This document shows, one piece after another, positions 57,153-64,000 of a stretch of DNA of 64,000 nt. The stretch comes from CAZCEC01 sp964497615 (GTDB lineage: Bacteria; Chloroflexota; Anaerolineae; Anaerolineales; UBA6663), in contig CAZCEC010000026.1 in assembly GCA_964497615.1 (NCBI GenBank), positions 1-64,000 of the forward strand, written 5' to 3'. Position numbers and translations under genes: made by a program. Under the pieces are notes generated by a model. It did no database searches and had not been told where the DNA came from. It saw only the letters and a program-made list of their open reading frames with translations. Numbering within the stretch: the first letter of the stretch is position 1; each line of letters opens with the position of its first letter.

Positions 57153-58418
57153 ATGTCCGCCGTCCCAACCGACCGCCTCGCCCTGCTCTATCGCATCTCG
57201 CAGACCTTCAACTCGTCGCTCGACCTGGACGAAGTCTTGAACCTGGTGCTGGATGAGGTCATCGCCGCCACGCGGGCCGAGCGCGGTTTCTTGGTGCTGC
57301 ACGACGAGCAGGGCCAGGCCACCGTCCGCACTGCCCGCGGCCTCGACCAGACCAGCATCGACGACCCCAGCTTTCAGATGTCGCGCAGCGTGGTGGCGCG
57401 CGTCGCCCAGACCGGCGAACCGGTGCTCACCAGCGACGCCCAGCAGGACACCCGCCTCAATCTGCGCGACAGCGTCCTGAACCTGCGCCTGCGCTCCATC
57501 CTGTGCGTCCCGTTGTTGATCAAGGACACCGTCACCGGCGTCGTCTACGTGGATAACCGGCTGCACGCCGGCATCTTCTCCCGCGACGACCTGGACCTGT
57601 TGGCCGCCATCGCCTCCAACGCCGCCATCGCCATCGAGAACGCCCGCCTGTACCGGCTCGCGGTGGAGAAAGGCCGCCTGGAGCGCGAATTGCAGGTGGC
57701 CCGCGAAGTGCAGACCAGCCTCATGCCGCGCGGCTCGCCCCAGGCCCCCGGCTGGGAATTCGCCGGCCAGTGGCAGCCCGCGCGCGAGGTCGCCGGCGAC
57801 TACTACGACTTCATCCCCGGCCAATCGCCCGATCAGCTTGGCCTCGTCATCGGCGATGTGACCGACAAGGGCATGCCGGCCGCGCTGTTCATGGCGCTCA
57901 CGCGCAGCACCGTGCGCGCCTGCCTGTCGCGCGGCGGCTCGCCCGCCGCCAGCCTCACCCTCGCCAATCAGCTCATTGCCGGCGACGCCGTGGACGGCAT
58001 GTTCGTCACCCTCTGCTACGTCCTGCTCGACCTCCCCGCCGGCACCGCCACCTTCGTCAACGCCGGCCACAACCCGCCCCTCCTCTACCGCGCCCTCACC
58101 GGCGAATGGGAGACCGTCCGCCGCACCGGCATCGCCCTCGGCATCCTGCCCGACTCCCCCTACACCGAGCGCGCCCTCACCCTGGCCCCCGGCGATTTCC
58201 TCCTGCTTTACACCGACGGCGTCACCGATGCCCTCAACGTGGCCGGCGAGGCCTTTGGCGTGGAGCGGCTGCGCGCCGCCCTCGCCGCCCACATGCAGAC
58301 CTACGCCGCGCCCACGGCCAATACCCTGCTGGCTGCTCTGGAGCTCGCCCTGGACGACTTCACCGGCGCGGCCGCCCCCTTCGACGACCTCACCCTCCTG
58401 ATTGCGCGGCGGCAATAG
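57153..58418 (+). CDS. GAF-domain SpoIIE-type PP2C phosphatase
   Basis: 421 residues from the ATG at 57153. GAF domain (about 20-170): SLDLDEVLNLVLDEVIAATRAERGFLVLHDEQG and LRSILCVPLLIKDTVTGVVYVDNRLHAGIFS. A connecting helix with REVQTSLMPRG leads to the SpoIIE/RsbU phosphatase: AREVAGDYYDFI, LVIGDVTDKGMPAALFMAL, NAGHNPPLLYR, LLLYTDGVTDA and PFDDLTLLIARR. The metal-binding Asp residues are present. It dephosphorylates serine phosphoproteins in response to a ligand on GAF. It abuts the kinase gene with no gap. Confidence 0.93.
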   Translation: MSAVPTDRLALLYRISQTFNSSLDLDEVLNLVLDEVIAATRAERGFLVLHDEQGQATVRTARGLDQTSIDDPSFQMSRSVVARVAQTGEPVLTSDAQQDTRLNLRDSVLNLRLRSILCVPLLIKDTVTGVVYVDNRLHAGIFSRDDLDLLAAIASNAAIAIENARLYRLAVEKGRLERELQVAREVQTSLMPRGSPQAPGWEFAGQWQPAREVAGDYYDFIPGQSPDQLGLVIGDVTDKGMPAALFMALTRSTVRACLSRGGSPAASLTLANQLIAGDAVDGMFVTLCYVLLDLPAGTATFVNAGHNPPLLYRALTGEWETVRRTGIALGILPDSPYTERALTLAPGDFLLLYTDGVTDALNVAGEAFGVERLRAALAAHMQTYAAPTANTLLAALELALDDFTGAAAPFDDLTLLIARRQ

Positions 58419-62201
<3,783 letters not shown>

Positions 62202-62207
62202 CCCAAC

Positions 62208-63425
62208 ATGCGCCCCTGGCTCGCCCTGGCCCTCATCACCCTCACCCTGATCGGCGTGGCGGTGGGCCGCTACCCCTGGCTGCGCATGAACCGCGCCACC
62301 ATTGCCCTGGTCGGCGCCACCGCCCTCACGGCCGCCGGCGCCATCTCCCTGCCGGCCGCCTACGCCGCGATTGACCTCAACACCATCGCGCTGCTCTTCG
62401 CCATGATGATCATCAACGTCAATCTGCGCCTCGCCGGGTTCTTTCACCTGGTGGGCGGTTGGGTCGTGCGCTGGGCGCGCACCCCGCGCCGGCTCCTGGC
62501 CCTAATCCTCCTGACCAGCGGCGTGCTGTCGGCCTTGTTCCTCAACGACACCATCGTCCTGGTGTTCACGCCCCTGGTCCTCGATATCACCCAGGCGCTC
62601 GGCCGCCGGCCCGTGCCCTACCTGATCGGCCTCGTCGTCGCGGCCAATATCGGCTCCACCGCCACCATCACCGGCAACCCGCAGAATATGCTCATCGGCC
62701 TGTCGTCCGGCATTCCCTTTCTGCGCTTCACAGCCCTGTTGGCGCCGGTGGCGGGCGCGGGCCTGCTGGCGGCCTGGGCCATCCTGGTCGCTCTCTATCG
62801 CGCCGAGTTCTCCGCCGGGCCGTTCCCGGCGGTGGCGCCGTGGCGGCCGCGCCAGTATCGGCCGCTCCTGCGCAAGAGCCTGTTGGCCTGCGGGTTGATG
62901 CTGGCGGCGTTCGTCGTCGGCGTGCCCATTCCCCTGGCCGCCCTCGCCGCGGCGGCCCTGCTGCTGGTCACGCGCCGCCTCAAGCCGGCGCGCGTCTTCA
63001 CCGAGCTGGACTGGTCGTTGCTGGTCTTCTTCACCGGCCTGTTTGTCGTCACCGGCGCCATCGAGACCGCCGGCCTGTCCGAGCGCTTGTTCGCGGTGGC
63101 TCAGCCCATCGCCGAGCGCGGCGTCGTCGCCCTCACCCTGGTCAGCGTCGTCACCAGCAACCTGGTCTCCAATGTGCCGGCCGTCCTGCTGTTCCGCCCG
63201 CTGGTGCCGCACTTCGCCGACCCGGAACGGGCCTGGCTCACCCTGGCCATGGCCACCACCCTGGCCGGCAATCTCACCCTGTTGGGGTCGGTCGCCAACC
63301 TGATCGTGGCCGAAACGGCCCGCGGGCGCGGCGTGGTGCTGGGCTTCGGCGAGTACCTGCGGGCGGGTCTGCCCATCTGCGTTGTCACGCTGGGCCTGGG
63401 CGTCATCTGGCTGTTGGTCATTTGA
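62208..63425 (+). CDS. ArsB/NhaD/DASS-type anion transporter
   Basis: 405 residues with about 11 membrane segments. Conserved features: FLNDTIVLVFTPLVLDITQALGRRPVPYLIGLVVAANIGSTATITGNPQNML (the SNT-like signature) and TSNLVSNVPAVLLF with TLLGSVANLIVAE in the second half. These paired motifs bind substrate and sodium in the ion transporter superfamily. The substrate could be arsenite, dicarboxylate or phosphate, and cannot be chosen here. Six bases after the kinase stop, so probably in the same transcript. Confidence 0.85.
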   Translation: MRPWLALALITLTLIGVAVGRYPWLRMNRATIALVGATALTAAGAISLPAAYAAIDLNTIALLFAMMIINVNLRLAGFFHLVGGWVVRWARTPRRLLALILLTSGVLSALFLNDTIVLVFTPLVLDITQALGRRPVPYLIGLVVAANIGSTATITGNPQNMLIGLSSGIPFLRFTALLAPVAGAGLLAAWAILVALYRAEFSAGPFPAVAPWRPRQYRPLLRKSLLACGLMLAAFVVGVPIPLAALAAAALLLVTRRLKPARVFTELDWSLLVFFTGLFVVTGAIETAGLSERLFAVAQPIAERGVVALTLVSVVTSNLVSNVPAVLLFRPLVPHFADPERAWLTLAMATTLAGNLTLLGSVANLIVAETARGRGVVLGFGEYLRAGLPICVVTLGLGVIWLLVI

Positions 63426-63484
63426 TGCCTGCAAGTTTTCGATTCTTCGGTAAACTTGTCTCGGCCTGATAGGGGATCGCCATC

Positions 63485-64000
63485 GTGAGGGTCATCGCAA
63501 CCAGCCTGCGCACCCGCCTCCTGTTGCTGCTGTTGGCCGCCATCGCGCCGCTGATCGTGCTCGAAATCTACACCGCGCTCGAAGCCCGGCGCGAGCAGAC
63601 CGAGGCGGTGGGCAGCCAGGTGAGCCAGCTCACGCGCCTCGCCGGCAGCAGCCTGGCCCACGTCTTTGAAGGCGAACGGCAATTGCTGATCGCGCTCGCG
63701 CGTTTGCCGTCCGTAACGACCGGCGACGTACCCGCCTGCAACGCCGCCTTCGCCGATCTGTTGGCCCAATACCCGTTCTATGCCAACCTGTCCGCCGCCA
63801 CGATTCTGGGCGACACCTATTGCAGCGCCGTCCCCCAGCCGGATGGTTTCACCTCCGTGCGCGACCGGCAATTCTTCCGGCGCGCCCTGGAGGCCCGCGG
63901 TTTCGCGCTGGACGATTACTCGCTGGACGCCATCACGGGTGAGCCCGTCGTCGCCGGGGCCTATCCCGTGATTGTGAATGGTCAGTTGGTGGCCATCGTG
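63485..64000 (+). CDS. Cache-domain membrane sensor (partial, 3' end outside window)
   Basis: GTG start at 63485 (the 59-base gap before it has GATAGGGGATC as a weak ribosome binding site). One membrane helix (LRTRLLLLLLAAIAPLIVLEIYTALE) leads into an extracytoplasmic domain: SSLAHVFEGERQLLIALARLPSV, CNAAFADLLAQYPFYANLSAATILGDTYC, FTSVRDRQFFRRALEARGFALDDYSLDAITGEPVVAGAYPVI. This is the dCache sensing pattern of histidine kinases, cyclases and chemoreceptors. The output domain is beyond the window. Confidence 0.85.
   Translation, partial: MRVIATSLRTRLLLLLLAAIAPLIVLEIYTALEARREQTEAVGSQVSQLTRLAGSSLAHVFEGERQLLIALARLPSVTTGDVPACNAAFADLLAQYPFYANLSAATILGDTYCSAVPQPDGFTSVRDRQFFRRALEARGFALDDYSLDAITGEPVVAGAYPVIVNGQLVAIV

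Overview
The window is GC-rich, densely coded bacterial DNA. It looks like a Chloroflexota (Anaerolineae/Caldilineae-like) chromosome carrying most of a tailed-phage genome. The lineage is inferred from the style of the cellular genes (kinase-ATPase-TPR receptor, extracellular ExeM-type nuclease with lamin-tail domains, alanine-rich small membrane proteins). No rRNA or other direct taxonomic marker is present.

Region 1 (1 to about 17.7 kb, all + strand) is the early and replication half of the phage. It holds small membrane and zinc-finger proteins, a PD-(D/E)XK nuclease, a protein with an SSB-like tail, an ERCC4 nuclease, a RecA-fold ATPase, a PrimPol-helicase, a candidate iteron origin, a DinG-type helicase, a ParB-like protein coupled to a HerA-type ATPase, and a run of tiny overlapping genes (DUF7694, LexA-type HTH, zinc ribbons, ASCH domain). 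It ends with a lipoprotein that has an inner-membrane segment. Region 2 (about 17.8 to 44.9 kb, almost all - strand) is the virion half. In transcription order it holds holin-like proteins, small and large terminase, portal, minor head protein, HK97 protease and capsid, a phage-borne sugar cassette (UDP-galactopyranose mutase plus four glycosyltransferase-like proteins), head-tail and tail proteins with a -1 frameshift at the tail chaperones, tape measure, and two very large tail proteins with beta-propeller ends. The two halves converge at 17.7-18.1 kb. The gene set fits an HK97-type siphovirus. The left end, any integrase and the lysin are not in the window.

Region 3 (45.0 to 64.0 kb) is cellular: an ExeM-like nuclease interrupted by a 10-N assembly gap, HtpG, an unknown coiled-coil protein, an M3 oligoendopeptidase, the GTPase YchF, tRNA-Leu(CAA), and then a + strand signalling block (ECF sigma factor, GAF-SpoIIE phosphatase abutting a kinase-STAND-TPR receptor, an anion transporter and the start of a Cache-domain sensor).

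Three phage genes read as one protein only if a single base is added or removed at a G homopolymer: a small early gene, a zinc-finger gene, and the large terminase, where the stop falls inside the Walker A motif. Either the assembly has indels there or the prophage is decaying. The most unusual observations are the phage glycosylation cassette containing Glf, a 14-bp palindrome recurring only in the phage part (one copy inside the parB-like gene), the ParB-HerA pair, the candidate origin, and a homing-type HNH gene with its own promoter wedged between the terminase genes.
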